The notes under the pieces are model-generated. The model ran no database searches. It was not told where the DNA came from and was given only the letters and a program-made list of their open reading frames with translations. A stretch of 64,000 nucleotides of DNA from Bacteroidota bacterium (GTDB lineage: Bacteria > Bacteroidota > Bacteroidia > B-17B0 > Aurantibacillaceae), in NCBI GenBank assembly GCA_021156365.1, contig JAJNDK010000010.1, positions 153,092 to 217,091 of the forward strand, written 5' to 3'. Positions 8,578 to 17,182 of the stretch are shown here, one piece after another. Every line of letters starts with the position of its first letter. Within the stretch, counting starts at the first letter, position 1. The position numbers and the translations under genes were made by a program.

Positions 8578-8601
8578 AACTCATCTTATTATATAATATA
8601 T

Positions 8602-8631
8602 AACCGCCCTGGCAGTATTGTCAGGGCGGTT
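8602..8631 (+). terminator. Terminator after the M43 protease gene
   Basis: A 10-bp GC-rich stem AACCGCCCTG / CAGGGCGGTT with a 10-nt loop, followed by TTTTTTA. It lies 24 bases past the stop. Confidence 0.9.
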
Positions 8632-8792
8632 TTTTTATTTCATTTGTAGACAATTGGGGAAAAAGGGGGACATTAAGGGCGCAGTTTTGCAGAAGACCAC
8701 CCCGTTTGGTCACTAAAATCAAGGAATGGCACGCGGGCATATTATTGGTATAGTTTGTTGTAAATAAATAAAAACTAAAAAAAATCAATATT

Positions 8793-9032
8793 ATGAAAAA
8801 GGTAATTATAGCCGTAATGGCAATCGGGGCGTTATCATTCGCATCATGTAAAAAAGAATACGTGTGTAAATGCCAGAAAACATACACCGGTGGCAGTGGA
8901 TCTGTAACGGTTGATGATGGAAATTATACATTCAAAGATACACAGGCTCGTGCAGAAACAAAATGTAACGACCAGGAAGGTACCGGCTCGGACGTTGCTG
9001 GTAACTACTCAAGAGAATGTGCAATTCAATAA
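8793..9032 (+). CDS. Small cysteine-containing lipoprotein
   Basis: 79 residues. The N-terminal signal MKKVIIAVMAIGALSFASC ends in a lipobox, so the mature chain starts at Cys19 (CKKEYVCKC). The mature part is short and polar, with further cysteines in CKC, TKCND and RECAIQ that could form disulphides. The central motif GNYTFKDTQARAETKC is seen in small Bacteroidota lipoproteins of unknown role. It is likely anchored in the outer membrane facing the periplasm or surface. No function can be assigned. The gene is preceded by about 190 bases without a gene and shares a bidirectional terminator with gldM. Confidence 0.75.
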   Translation: MKKVIIAVMAIGALSFASCKKEYVCKCQKTYTGGSGSVTVDDGNYTFKDTQARAETKCNDQEGTGSDVAGNYSRECAIQ

Positions 9033-9077
9033 TACTTTCGGATTCGCCTGATCAGAAATGATCAGAGTCTGAAAAAT

Positions 9078-9114
9078 AAAAAAGCAGCCCGCCTTTATGG
9101 TGAGCTGCTTTTTT
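9078..9114. terminator. Bidirectional terminator between the lipoprotein gene and gldM
   Basis: AAAAAAGCAGC at 9078-9088 pairs with GCTGCTTTTTT at 9104-9114, with further GC pairs inside. It has T-runs on both strands and serves convergent genes. Confidence 0.85.
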
Positions 9115-9117
9115 TTG

Positions 9118-10806
9118 TCAGGATTTTATTTTAATAGTCACATCTCCCAGATCTCTCAGCCCTCCGGGACCGGTTGCTTTTATCTTTTCGAAGAAGATGC
9201 GCGTGCCGGGAGGAGCTTTTTCGATCAGCTCTTTTGCTCTCGGCGGCAGTTTGGATCCGGTTACTACAAAATCTTCCAGTTCGTTTTTCTTATTCTTGAG
9301 CACAACTACGTAAGAAGTTATAGTAAAGTTCACATTCTCGAAATCGAAATTAGGTAAGATAGCACTTACACCACCGATTCCCATTGCATCCAGTTTTTTG
9401 AATTCCATACTGCCGTTTGCATCTTTTCCACCGATGCGGGCAATAGGATTCGGCACCATTTTTACTCTGAATCTCATTGGAGGTCCCTGCTGCCTCACTG
9501 TGCCATCAGGCATACGTGCAGATACGCTTATCATGCATTCTCCTTTTTGAGTAACCTTCACTATGTATTTTCCGTTTCCTTTTGGTATGAGTGTAGCGCC
9601 TCCTCCACTGCTCGTCACGATCAGGCTGCTTGGAGCAACACCTGCAGCAGATATCGACACCGGATTATCGAGTCCCACATATAACACGTTCATCTTGTCG
9701 GGCGATACTGCTGCAGAAGGCGCTGCTACCATATATTTATATTCATAAGGATAATATTCAAATACGTTGTGCGGATTCTTTAATTTGATGGCTCCTTTGA
9801 TCACCTGCTCTCCCTGTGCAGAAGTAGTGATTTCGTATTTACCGATCCCACCCACCGTATTGATCGGATTTCCTTCTTTGATCGCTGTTTTTTTAGAAAA
9901 ATCATATTCCCCACCTAACAATACCTGCAGATTTTCATTGGTGAAATCGGAAGAAGAAGCGGAAAGAAAAATATCAGCTTTGAATGGCATGCCCTGTTGT
10001 ACATAGCCGGTTTCAGAAAAAACCTGTGCACCCAGCTTGTCTATTTTTGTATGCGATTTGGTGGATGCAGTAGATAACTCTCCGAGGAAGGAAGTTTCTA
10101 TGCTTTTGATATCATTCTGGATCTTGGTAAGATTCGTAATGACAGCAGCAAGTGGAAGGTGATTGAAATTTTGTGTTTCCCAGCTTTCCAGAACTCCTTC
10201 TACAGGCACGGTTGGTTCGATAGGATAGAGTGATTTTATTTTTCCAGCCAGGCGGTTGTAATCGGGCTCCAGTAATTTGGCGCTCTCGTCTTTTTGTAAT
10301 GCATCCAGCTTTGTGAGCATCTGGTTGTGGATATTGATTATCTTATCTTTCAGCTCTCTTGCCGTAAGCGCTCCGGATTTCGGGCTGCTTTCATCATCAC
10401 CGATCAGCAGATAAGTAGGCGTATCATAATCGTCCTGCTTTTCGGTAAAACGCAGGTGCATGGTGTCGGCTGCAGCCGGATCATCAAGATTTTCCGTATT
10501 GGCGATCACATGTGCTTTTAATTTGTTCACATATTCATAGCCCTCCTGTGTCAGTTTAAAAATATCCTCTGTTATGGCAAGGTGAATACGTGCAATGGAA
10601 TCACCCTTTGCATATTCCCTGAAATCCTGCAGGCTCTTTACCTGGTTATCGATGAGGGATGCATTGGTGCGTTCCATGCTTTCATTCACCGTAATGAACC
10701 CTTTCAGGATATCTTTGGATACGTTGAGCGCCAGTAGCGCTGTAAGAACGAGGTACATCATACCTATCATCTTCTGTCTGGGTGTTTCTTTGCCGCCGCC
10801 TGCCAT
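9118..10806 (-). CDS. gldM: Gliding motility / T9SS motor protein GldM (orphan copy)
   Basis: 562 residues, somewhat longer than the roughly 510-520 usual for GldM. The N-terminus is diagnostic: MAGGGKETPRQKMIGMMYLV, then the transmembrane helix LTALLALNVSKDILKGF, which in GldM enters the GldL motor complex. A long periplasmic part follows, with the family's Gly/Pro-rich linkers (KMNVLYVGLDNPVSIS, RFRVKMVPNPIARIGG). GldM couples the proton-driven GldL motor to the GldK/GldN ring of the T9SS. In most genomes gldM sits in a gldKLMN block. Here none of gldK, gldL or gldN is adjacent, and the neighbours are a lipoprotein and a peroxidase. It may be a paralogue or a dispersed locus. Confidence 0.93.
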   Translation of the reverse strand: MAGGGKETPRQKMIGMMYLVLTALLALNVSKDILKGFITVNESMERTNASLIDNQVKSLQDFREYAKGDSIARIHLAITEDIFKLTQEGYEYVNKLKAHVIANTENLDDPAAADTMHLRFTEKQDDYDTPTYLLIGDDESSPKSGALTARELKDKIINIHNQMLTKLDALQKDESAKLLEPDYNRLAGKIKSLYPIEPTVPVEGVLESWETQNFNHLPLAAVITNLTKIQNDIKSIETSFLGELSTASTKSHTKIDKLGAQVFSETGYVQQGMPFKADIFLSASSSDFTNENLQVLLGGEYDFSKKTAIKEGNPINTVGGIGKYEITTSAQGEQVIKGAIKLKNPHNVFEYYPYEYKYMVAAPSAAVSPDKMNVLYVGLDNPVSISAAGVAPSSLIVTSSGGGATLIPKGNGKYIVKVTQKGECMISVSARMPDGTVRQQGPPMRFRVKMVPNPIARIGGKDANGSMEFKKLDAMGIGGVSAILPNFDFENVNFTITSYVVVLKNKKNELEDFVVTGSKLPPRAKELIEKAPPGTRIFFEKIKATGPGGLRDLGDVTIKIKS

Positions 10807-10966
10807 AGTGATTGTTTTTAGTGGGTGAGTATTTGTGATTTTAATTCTATAATGAGGGCAGATGAAAAAAGTTACAGCATTTCTGAAAAGACAGTTTTTT
10901 GTATTTATTTGCCGTGGCTTCCAAGAACTTTTTATGTACTATATTCGGGGTATCAAATTACTATTC

Positions 10967-11509
10967 ATGAAAAAAATAATTGCAGTATCCATCTTAATCA
11001 TAATGGCCATGTCATTCACCACCAGCAATAAATCGCTTCATTACTTTTCGGCTAAAACGCTGGATGGAAGCGACTTTTCTTTCGCTACGCTGAAAGGAAA
11101 AAAGGTATTGATCGTTAATACCGCCTCGGAATGCGGATACACTCCCCAGTACAAAGACCTGCAGGCGCTCTGGGACAAATACAAAGACAAAAATTTTGTA
11201 GTGATCGGTTTTCCGTGCAATGAGTTCGGAGGACAGGAACCGGGAACGGCTTCTGATATCAAAACATTCTGTACAAAGAATTACGGAGTGACTTTCCAGA
11301 TGATGGAAAAAGTATCCGTAAAAGGTGATAATCAATGCGAGATCTACAAATGGCTGTGCAACAAGTCGCAGAATGGCGTGGAGGATGCGACCGTAAAATG
11401 GAACTTCAATAAATTCCTGATCGATGAGAACGGTAAATATGTAAAACACCTCGGCTCTTCTGTAAATCCGATGGATAAAGAGATCACCGACTGGATCGAG
11501 GCAAAGTAA
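10967..11509 (+). CDS. Glutathione peroxidase-family thiol peroxidase
   Basis: 180 residues from the ATG at 10967. An upstream start in frame exists but adds non-family residues, and MKKIIAVSILIIMAMSF looks like a signal peptide or anchor. The catalytic motif is NTASECGYTPQY, with Cys56 in place of selenocysteine. The second family motif is GFPCNEFGGQEPG (resolving Cys), and the third is KWNFNKFLID. The catalytic Cys, Gln and Trp positions are all present. Such Cys-GPx enzymes in bacteria usually reduce peroxides with thioredoxin rather than glutathione. The predicted export suggests a periplasmic oxidative-stress role. Confidence 0.93.
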   Translation: MKKIIAVSILIIMAMSFTTSNKSLHYFSAKTLDGSDFSFATLKGKKVLIVNTASECGYTPQYKDLQALWDKYKDKNFVVIGFPCNEFGGQEPGTASDIKTFCTKNYGVTFQMMEKVSVKGDNQCEIYKWLCNKSQNGVEDATVKWNFNKFLIDENGKYVKHLGSSVNPMDKEITDWIEAK

Positions 11510-11538
11510 ATCAAATCACAAAAAAGCATAAATACAGA

Positions 11539-11561
11539 AGCCTTCCCTGATCAGGAGGGCT
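11539..11561 (+). terminator. Terminator after the glutathione peroxidase gene
   Basis: AGCCTTCC pairs with GGAGGGCT around a CTGATCA loop (one G-T pair) and is followed by a run of seven T. Confidence 0.8.
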
Positions 11562-11625
11562 TTTTTTATGCGTTCGGATGAACCACATGGCACAGCTTTC
11601 GTAGAAGTAGATATAAAGCACTACT

Positions 11626-12222
11626 ATGAAAGCACTATTCTATATTTCACTCTTCTTTGCAGGCCTACTAAAAAGTTTTGGCCAGCACGATGTGGTATCT
11701 TCCAACACATTTATTGAAACCTGCATTGGAGATACACAATGCACCATCATAAATAATTCGGGGTATCTTTTCTACGATGATACGAAAACGGCTCTTTACT
11801 TCAAGGTGAATTTCCGGGACCGGGACGACTCAACGGTTGCCTGGCTGGAGGATCTCTCCGAAGGCTCACTTTATTTTAAAGTAATTGTTCCACCTGACTT
11901 TTTCAAAGGAGCGGCTAATTTCGGGCAGAAAACACATACACTCACCGGGCAGGTATTCCTCAATGGTTTCTGGCAGCCAAAAACAGTAGATGTGATCTTA
12001 TCTTCTTCCGAAAACAATCCTTTTGTGGTCAATACCGGCAAGAGCCCGTATGATAATTACAAAATAAGCCTGAGCCTTGCTGTTCTGCCGGAAGATTTCC
12101 GGGTGCACGAGAAAGCGCATCATCTGGTGGAAACGATTTCCATCGGTCTTGCTTCGGGACGCATCAATGAATTGAAGCCGGGAATGGAGTCCTTGTTAGG
12201 GGAGGCCTATAATCATTATTGA
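11626..12222 (+). CDS. YceI-like secreted protein
   Basis: 198 residues with a signal peptide (cleavage likely after LLKSFGQ, about residue 20). The body is predominantly beta. KTHTLTGQVFLNGFWQPK and the following VDVILSSS recall YceI-type lipocalin-like beta barrels, where a polarity-alternating TGxLxLxGxxkpv pattern is typical. The link is suggestive rather than firm. It is probably periplasmic. The gene is monocistronic between two strong terminators. Confidence 0.55.
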   Translation: MKALFYISLFFAGLLKSFGQHDVVSSNTFIETCIGDTQCTIINNSGYLFYDDTKTALYFKVNFRDRDDSTVAWLEDLSEGSLYFKVIVPPDFFKGAANFGQKTHTLTGQVFLNGFWQPKTVDVILSSSENNPFVVNTGKSPYDNYKISLSLAVLPEDFRVHEKAHHLVETISIGLASGRINELKPGMESLLGEAYNHY

Positions 12223-12240
12223 TTTTGTTTAATAAAGTTC

Positions 12241-12268
12241 AAAAAGCCCGTATCGATGCGGGCTTTTT
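12241..12268 (+). terminator. Terminator after the YceI-like gene
   Basis: AAAAAGCCCG (12241-12250) pairs exactly with CGGGCTTTTT (12259-12268) around an 8-nt loop. Confidence 0.9.
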
Positions 12269-12306
12269 GTTTTGGGGAAAATCTTATCTTGGTATCAGAT
12301 AAGTAC

Positions 12307-12696
12307 ATGTCTATAGATGCCCTTCATAAAATTCTCAACTACCTGATCGCTGCTGTCTGGATCGCGAACGGACTTTTCTGCAAAGTACTGAACCTCGTAC
12401 CGCGTCATCAGCAGATCGTTGGCCGGATCTTAGGAGAGGAATATGCATTTGCTTTTACAAAACTTATCGGTGTCTCTGAAATCCTTATGGCTGTGTGGAT
12501 CCTGAGCGGCTTCCGGAAACGTCTGAATGCCATTGCGCAGATGCTGATCATTGCCGCTATGAATACCATTGAATTTATTGTAGTTCCCGATATCCTGCTT
12601 TGGGGGCGGCTCAATTCACTTTTTGCTTTTCTTTTCATCCTCCTGATCGGATCCAATGAATTTGTACTAAATAAACCAAAACTGCAGAGAACATAA
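12307..12696 (+). CDS. DoxX-like integral membrane protein
   Basis: 129 residues from the ATG at 12307. Four hydrophobic segments fit the four-helix DoxX-like fold: ILNYLIAAVWIANGLF, FTKLIGVSEILMAVWIL, QMLIIAAMNTIEFIVV and LNSLFAFLFILLIG. The conserved family pattern of a Lys/His-rich loop after helix 1 (CKVLNLVPRHQQIVGRILG) is visible. It is first of a tightly packed four-gene run (2-bp gap to the DUF2071 gene, then overlaps), so it is probably translated from one mRNA. The exact function is unknown. Confidence 0.8.
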   Translation: MSIDALHKILNYLIAAVWIANGLFCKVLNLVPRHQQIVGRILGEEYAFAFTKLIGVSEILMAVWILSGFRKRLNAIAQMLIIAAMNTIEFIVVPDILLWGRLNSLFAFLFILLIGSNEFVLNKPKLQRT

Positions 12697-12698
12697 GT

Positions 12699-13433
12699 AT
12701 GCTTGCATTCCTCAAAGACCATCCGTTTGCTGTAGATGCTTTTTTCGAAAGCTCCCTCGTGCTTACCTATGCCATTCCTAAAGAAGAGCTGCAGCTGCTG
12801 ATACCGGAATGCCTGCAGCTGGATACCTTCGATGATAAATGGGCTTTTGTGGCAGTAGCCATGGTGCAAACAAAACATTTGCGTCCAAGAGGCTTTCCGA
12901 AATTCATGGGCAAGGATTTTTTTCTCACCGGTTACCGTATTTTCGTACGTTATACGACGAGTGAGGGCAAACGCCTGCGGGGCTTGTATATCATCCGCTC
13001 GCAGACCGACAAAAAGAAAATGGAATTTTTTGGCAACCTTTTTACTCATTATAATTATACGACGATTGATATTGAGCAAAGCACGAAAGGAAATATCCGG
13101 GAGATCAGCTCAAAAGCATCCGGGCTAAAAGTCCTTGTGGAAACAGGTGAAGCGGGATTACCCGAACATTCTCCTTTCAGCACCTGGAAGGAAGCACGTC
13201 GTTATGCGGGTCCTTTGCCTTTTACCTTTACCTATAATGAAGCGAAGAAAGAAGTACTCATTATCGAAGGTGTCCGTCAAAATTGGGAGCCGGCTCCTGT
13301 GAAGGTACTGGAGCACAAAGTTGCGTTCCTCGATGAATTAAAGCTGAAGGAAGTACATTTGGCGAATGCTTTTATAATTAACGACATTCCGTATTACTGG
13401 AAAAAAGGAAGAAAGGATCTATGGAAAGCCTGA
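12699..13433 (+). CDS. DUF2071 (YqjF-like, acetoacetate decarboxylase-fold) protein
   Basis: 244 residues. The sequence has the features of DUF2071 proteins: a start with HPFAVDAFFESSLVLTYAIP, the core AVAMVQTKHLRPRGFPKF, and the GYRIFVRYTTSEGKRLRGLY strand pair. These share the acetoacetate decarboxylase fold but lack a proven reaction. It is cytoplasmic. It lies 2 bp after the DoxX-like gene and overlaps the methyltransferase by 13 bp, so it belongs to the operon. In several Bacteroidota the DoxX-like and DUF2071 genes travel together, which suggests a shared pathway. What that pathway is cannot be read here. Confidence 0.85.
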   Translation: MLAFLKDHPFAVDAFFESSLVLTYAIPKEELQLLIPECLQLDTFDDKWAFVAVAMVQTKHLRPRGFPKFMGKDFFLTGYRIFVRYTTSEGKRLRGLYIIRSQTDKKKMEFFGNLFTHYNYTTIDIEQSTKGNIREISSKASGLKVLVETGEAGLPEHSPFSTWKEARRYAGPLPFTFTYNEAKKEVLIIEGVRQNWEPAPVKVLEHKVAFLDELKLKEVHLANAFIINDIPYYWKKGRKDLWKA

Positions 13434-14185
13434 GAAAACCCGGGCAGGGTGTATACAATATCGTTCGGTTCAACTGGCACTTTTATGTGTATGTGCTCTT
13501 ATTGCTTGCAGCTGTTGCATTCTTTCACCCTTATCTGCCGGATCGTTTCCATTCACTGACGCTGTTAGTATGCTGCCTTATTCTTTTTTCGACGCTTATT
13601 TCTTTGTTGGTTTCCTGGTATGTATATGATTGCTCTGAGCTGTATACTTTAAAATGGCTGGATCATTCCGGGCCCATGAAAAATGAGCAGTTAATCAATA
13701 TACATGCAGGATTTGATGAGACCAGCGAACTGCTAAGGCTTAGGTATCCGGGTGCGCGTTTGCAGGTCTTTGATTTTTACGATCCTGCCAAACATACGGA
13801 AGTCTCTATCAAAAGGGCGAGGAAGGCCTATCCTGCTTTTCCGGGAACACAAACAATCGGAACGTCTACCGTACCGGAGCGTGACAATTCTGCTGATATG
13901 ATTTTTGTGACACTTTCAGCCCATGAGATCAGGGATGATAAAGAACGTATTGTTTTTTTTAATGAACTGCGCAGAATATTAAAAGCGGAAGGCAGGATTG
14001 TCGTAACGGAACATTTACGTGATCTTCCTAATTTCCTCGCTTATAACATCGGCTTCTTTCACTTCCTTCCGAAAGCAGCGTGGAAAAGGACTTTTGAGCA
14101 ATCGCAGTTTCGAATAAACAAAGAAGTAAAAATAACTCCATTCATAAACGTTTTTATACTCGAAAAGCATGATCCTGCATCTTAA
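13421..14185 (+). CDS. Membrane-anchored class I SAM-dependent methyltransferase
   Basis: 254 residues. Two transmembrane helices (about 23-42 and 48-68) precede a methyltransferase domain. The canonical motif I glycine loop is weak (QLINIHAGFDETS), but later motifs are recognisable: LQVFDFYDPAKH (acidic end of beta 2), NSADMIFVTLSAHEIRD (motif II/post-II) and LRRILKAEGRIVVTEHLRD (motif III). The weak motif I suggests a divergent enzyme. The gene overlaps both neighbours (13 and 17 bp). It probably acts at the inner membrane on a lipid or quinone-like substrate, but this is inference. Confidence 0.75.
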   Translation: MESLRKPGQGVYNIVRFNWHFYVYVLLLLAAVAFFHPYLPDRFHSLTLLVCCLILFSTLISLLVSWYVYDCSELYTLKWLDHSGPMKNEQLINIHAGFDETSELLRLRYPGARLQVFDFYDPAKHTEVSIKRARKAYPAFPGTQTIGTSTVPERDNSADMIFVTLSAHEIRDDKERIVFFNELRRILKAEGRIVVTEHLRDLPNFLAYNIGFFHFLPKAAWKRTFEQSQFRINKEVKITPFINVFILEKHDPAS

Positions 14186-14594
14186 GATCACCGGCATTTT
14201 ACTTGTCGGACTCGGGCTGTTCCATTTGATCTTCCCGAAACATTTCAAATGGAAAGAAGAGCTGAAAGACATTTCCCAGCTCAACCGGCAGATGATGTAC
14301 ATACACACCTTGTTCATCGGATTAATGGTGGTACTGATAGGACTGTTGTCTTTTTTTTGTGCAGAAGAGCTGGCAGGTACACACTTAGGATCGACCGTTT
14401 CGTTTGGGATATTTATTTTCTGGTTTGTGCGTTTGTTTGTTCAGTTCTTCGGTTATTCTCCCGCATTATGGAAAGGAAAAACATTCGAAACGATCATTCA
14501 TATACTTTTCGCGTTTCTATGGGCGTATGTCAGCACTGTTTATTTTTATACCTGGTGGGATTATGGAAATTGCCCGGTAAATAATTCAAAATAG
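14169..14594 (+). CDS. Small integral membrane protein (four helices)
   Basis: 141 residues with four hydrophobic segments at about 6-23, 43-64, 77-96 and 108-127. The loop FPKHFKWKEELKDIS after helix 1 is the most conserved-looking part. I do not recognise the family. It is last in the DoxX-like/DUF2071/methyltransferase operon, overlapping the previous gene by 17 bp. Its stop lies one base from the stop of the convergent diadenylate cyclase gene. Confidence 0.7.
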   Translation: MILHLKITGILLVGLGLFHLIFPKHFKWKEELKDISQLNRQMMYIHTLFIGLMVVLIGLLSFFCAEELAGTHLGSTVSFGIFIFWFVRLFVQFFGYSPALWKGKTFETIIHILFAFLWAYVSTVYFYTWWDYGNCPVNNSK

Positions 14595-14595
14595 C

Positions 14596-15384
14596 TTAGA
14601 TCCCGAACTCTTTTTCCAGCAGCGCTTTTAATGTATCCGGAGTCAGCTTGGCTTTTATATCTCCGTTGGCGGCCAACGAAACTGCGCCCGTTTGTTCCGA
14701 TACTACAATGGCCACTGCATCGCTCGATTCGGTGACACCTACTGCAGCCCGGTGCCGCATGCCATAGTGAGCGGGGAATTGTTCTTTCTCTGTAACGGGC
14801 AATACACAGCGTGCTGCCAGGATCTTATTGCCTTCGATGATCACCGCGCCATCATGCAAAGGACTGTTCTTGAAAAAAATGTTCTCTAACATCCGTTCCG
14901 TTACCACCGCATCGATAGCATCTCCGCTATTGATATACAGGCGCAGATCCGAATTCCGTTTGATCACGATCAATGCACCCGTTTTTGATTCACTCATCTT
15001 AAAGCAGGCTTTAATGACCGGTGCAAAATTCATATCCGAGAAACGATGCGCATCTTTTTTCTGCGAGGTCTTAACGATCATTTTTAGTACCCGGTTCCGG
15101 TTAATGAATTCATTGGTACCCACAAACAGCAGGAATTTCCGGATCTCCTGCTGGAACACAATAATGATAGCTATTACACCTACATCAATGAACTTTCCGA
15201 GAATGGAGCCAAAGAGCTTCATATCGAAAGCTCGTACGATGATCCATACCACATAAATGAAAAAGATTCCGGTAAAAATATTTACGGCCGGAGTTCCTTT
15301 TACAATGCTGTATAGCTGGAACAACAAAAATGACACTAATAAAATGTCAATTGCATCGATCCATTGAAAGCTTATAAATAGCAT
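14596..15384 (-). CDS. cdaA: Diadenylate cyclase CdaA
   Basis: 262 residues from the ATG at 15382-15384 (MLFISFQWID), which matches the usual N-terminus of CdaA proteins. A longer in-frame start adds 18 residues. Three transmembrane helices fill about residues 8-80 and the DisA_N catalytic domain follows. Its two signature motifs are intact: PLHDGAVII (DGA) and MRHRAAVG (RHR). The enzyme joins two ATP into cyclic di-AMP, a messenger controlling potassium and osmolyte transport and envelope homeostasis. The partner cdaR and glmM are not adjacent. The gene is convergent with the preceding membrane protein gene. Confidence 0.95.
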   Translation of the reverse strand: MLFISFQWIDAIDILLVSFLLFQLYSIVKGTPAVNIFTGIFFIYVVWIIVRAFDMKLFGSILGKFIDVGVIAIIIVFQQEIRKFLLFVGTNEFINRNRVLKMIVKTSQKKDAHRFSDMNFAPVIKACFKMSESKTGALIVIKRNSDLRLYINSGDAIDAVVTERMLENIFFKNSPLHDGAVIIEGNKILAARCVLPVTEKEQFPAHYGMRHRAAVGVTESSDAVAIVVSEQTGAVSLAANGDIKAKLTPDTLKALLEKEFGI

Positions 15385-15467
15385 GATGGCTAAGTTAAAG
15401 AAATTTGCACAGAATGCCAGTAAGGGAAATAAAAACAATCAACAATTAAAAGTGGATTATGGAAGTG

Positions 15468-15609
15468 CGCGCAAAGACGCAAGGAGCGCAAAGTTTTAAT
15501 ATGAATCCGGAGTTGGCTGTTCAGAATTTTGACGCGTGTTTTTCAGCTATAAAGACTAAAATAAGACAGCTAAATTATACAGTCTTTGCGTTCTCTGCGT
15601 CTCTGCGCG
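15468..15609. repeat. Inverted-repeat element, CGCAAAG family
   Basis: The left arm 15468-15493 and the right arm 15584-15609 are inverted copies (22 of 26 positions match; both built from CGCRAAGACGCARRG-type units). They enclose about 90 bases with no reading frame. The arms occupy most of the gap between cdaA and the next gene. A related degenerate copy lies at 51151-51190. Confidence 0.8.
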
Positions 15610-15619
15610 AACCTTTTCC

Positions 15620-16612
15620 TTAATCATCATGCCCTTTGATGACTTTTTCTTTGTGCTGCTGATACAGCTCTTCTTCTTTTTTCAGGGCCGCTTTCAGCGA
15701 ATCGGAAACTTCTTTATTGCCGATCTTGTCGAGGTCGGGCTTGCCTGCATTCACCCAACAGGTATACCAGGCACTTCCTACGGTGATAATAGCGGTCCGC
15801 ATCCTGCGCTCCACCTGGCCTTTGATCATCAGATCATAAGCTTCGGTATACTCCTGCGAATAGGTCTTCATGGTAACTCCGCCACGCGTTTCAAAACCAT
15901 ATTTCCGGTCGGTCGGAAATTTTGCATTCAGATCACGTTCAAATCCCAACACGCTGTCTACTGCCGCATTACTGGCTTTGATGGTTTTCCAGGCCATATC
16001 AATGGGTTTCTCGATGTAGGTAGCTGATCCTACAAAATAATCATAGCTATCCGATTTTAACTCCGGGATACGGCTTTCCCAGAAACCGTGAATGCCTTTT
16101 TGATTGGTGAGCTGCCCGTTGTAATTCTCCGTTGTGTGAAGAGGAACATGCCCGTCGGCAATGTAATGCCCGAGGTCGGCAGAATTATGAAGGATCTGGT
16201 CCACATCTTCTTTTTTGAAAGCCTCGGTTAAGCGGTACATCATTTTTTCCACATGCCAGGGATTGATGCCATATGCCTTGAGTGTATCTTCGGTGTATTT
16301 TTCCACTGCTCTTTTCCAAAATTTCGGAACACTGTCGAAAGCAGAAGGCCCGTAATGATCGATGTCGATGTAATGCCGGGCAGCTTCGTCTTCCACTGCA
16401 TATCTCCGCTTATCGGGATCTACGGCGTGTTCGGTAATGTAATCGATGTGTTTTTTATAAAAACCGCTCATTTCACCGGGAAGTGTAAATATGGCCATCC
16501 GGTTGATCTGTTTGTGTCCGAAAAACCCCCAGGAGGCGGCAGGTTCGGAACGGTATAAAAAAATACCCGTGATGATAAGGAAAATAAAAATGGATCTGAC
16601 AGCAAATTTCAT
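15620..16612 (-). CDS. Secreted S1/P1-nuclease-fold zinc phospholipase/nuclease
   Basis: 330 residues. A signal peptide ends near PAAS and is followed at once by WGFFGHKQINRMA. An N-terminal Trp and the first His ligand are the mark of the zinc-dependent phospholipase C / S1-P1 nuclease superfamily, where the free N-terminus of Trp binds zinc. Further ligand clusters are ARHYIDIDHYG and HNSADLGHYIADGHVPLHT, which give the trinuclear zinc site. The C-terminal Lys/Glu-rich helix is charged. It is predicted to be periplasmic or secreted, degrading nucleic acid or phospholipid; the choice between these cannot be made from sequence alone. Confidence 0.88.
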   Translation of the reverse strand: MKFAVRSIFIFLIITGIFLYRSEPAASWGFFGHKQINRMAIFTLPGEMSGFYKKHIDYITEHAVDPDKRRYAVEDEAARHYIDIDHYGPSAFDSVPKFWKRAVEKYTEDTLKAYGINPWHVEKMMYRLTEAFKKEDVDQILHNSADLGHYIADGHVPLHTTENYNGQLTNQKGIHGFWESRIPELKSDSYDYFVGSATYIEKPIDMAWKTIKASNAAVDSVLGFERDLNAKFPTDRKYGFETRGGVTMKTYSQEYTEAYDLMIKGQVERRMRTAIITVGSAWYTCWVNAGKPDLDKIGNKEVSDSLKAALKKEEELYQQHKEKVIKGHDD

Positions 16613-16690
16613 GAAGGTCCTGCGCTAAAAAAATCTTCTTAAAGATACTATTTATCCCGGTTTGGTAAAATGAATTTTAGGTTCAATGCA

Positions 16691-17062
16691 CTACAGGTTT
16701 AGCTGCATGCGTCTGTAATAATACAAAAAGGTGAGTATGAACCAGAGGGAGAAAACGATCCCGGCATACACGCTTCCTTCAAATTGATTGGTGAGCAAAA
16801 AGAAAACCAGCTTGGCAAAAAAAACGCCAACATACATTTCCACTCCCCAGCGCTTCAGGTTCCATACGCCAATGAACGAAATAAAACTAAGCGCGATCAG
16901 TAAACCGTATACGGCAGGAACCCAATCTCCTAATTTTTTCGTAGCAGGTGAGAACATACCCGGAAACGTGAATACGATCCATAAAAATCCCAGCACGCAG
17001 ATCAGCGAAAGGATCCTCGGACGTTTTTTTAATGGACTTTTATCTTTTATTTTCTTCACCAA
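16691..17062 (-). CDS. Small membrane protein with basic N-terminus
   Basis: About 123 residues with a Lys-rich start (VKKIKDKSPLKKRPR) and four hydrophobic segments (ILSLICVLGFLWIVFTF, VPAVYGLLIALSFISFIGVW, MYVGVFFAKLVFFLL, YAGIVFSLWFILTFLYYY). I do not recognise the family. The first possible start is TTG at 17060-17062, and GTG at 17057-17059 is equally possible. The frame is open for some 12 codons further upstream without an ATG, so the true start is uncertain. It is a stand-alone gene. Confidence 0.6.
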   Translation of the reverse strand: MVKKIKDKSPLKKRPRILSLICVLGFLWIVFTFPGMFSPATKKLGDWVPAVYGLLIALSFISFIGVWNLKRWGVEMYVGVFFAKLVFFLLTNQFEGSVYAGIVFSLWFILTFLYYYRRMQLNL

Positions 17063-17182
17063 AACCTGTTTCTTCTTTAATTGTTCAACTTCCCGCTTCT
17101 ATTATTTCCTGCATAGTGCAGGGCGTTTCTTACCATGTAAAATATGTCCTGACTCTTGCATCTTACATCCTGGCTCTTCTTC

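Noticed and set aside
12408..13079. 223-codon open frame on the minus strand
   Set aside because: Antisense to the DoxX-like/DUF2071 genes, which have clear family motifs.
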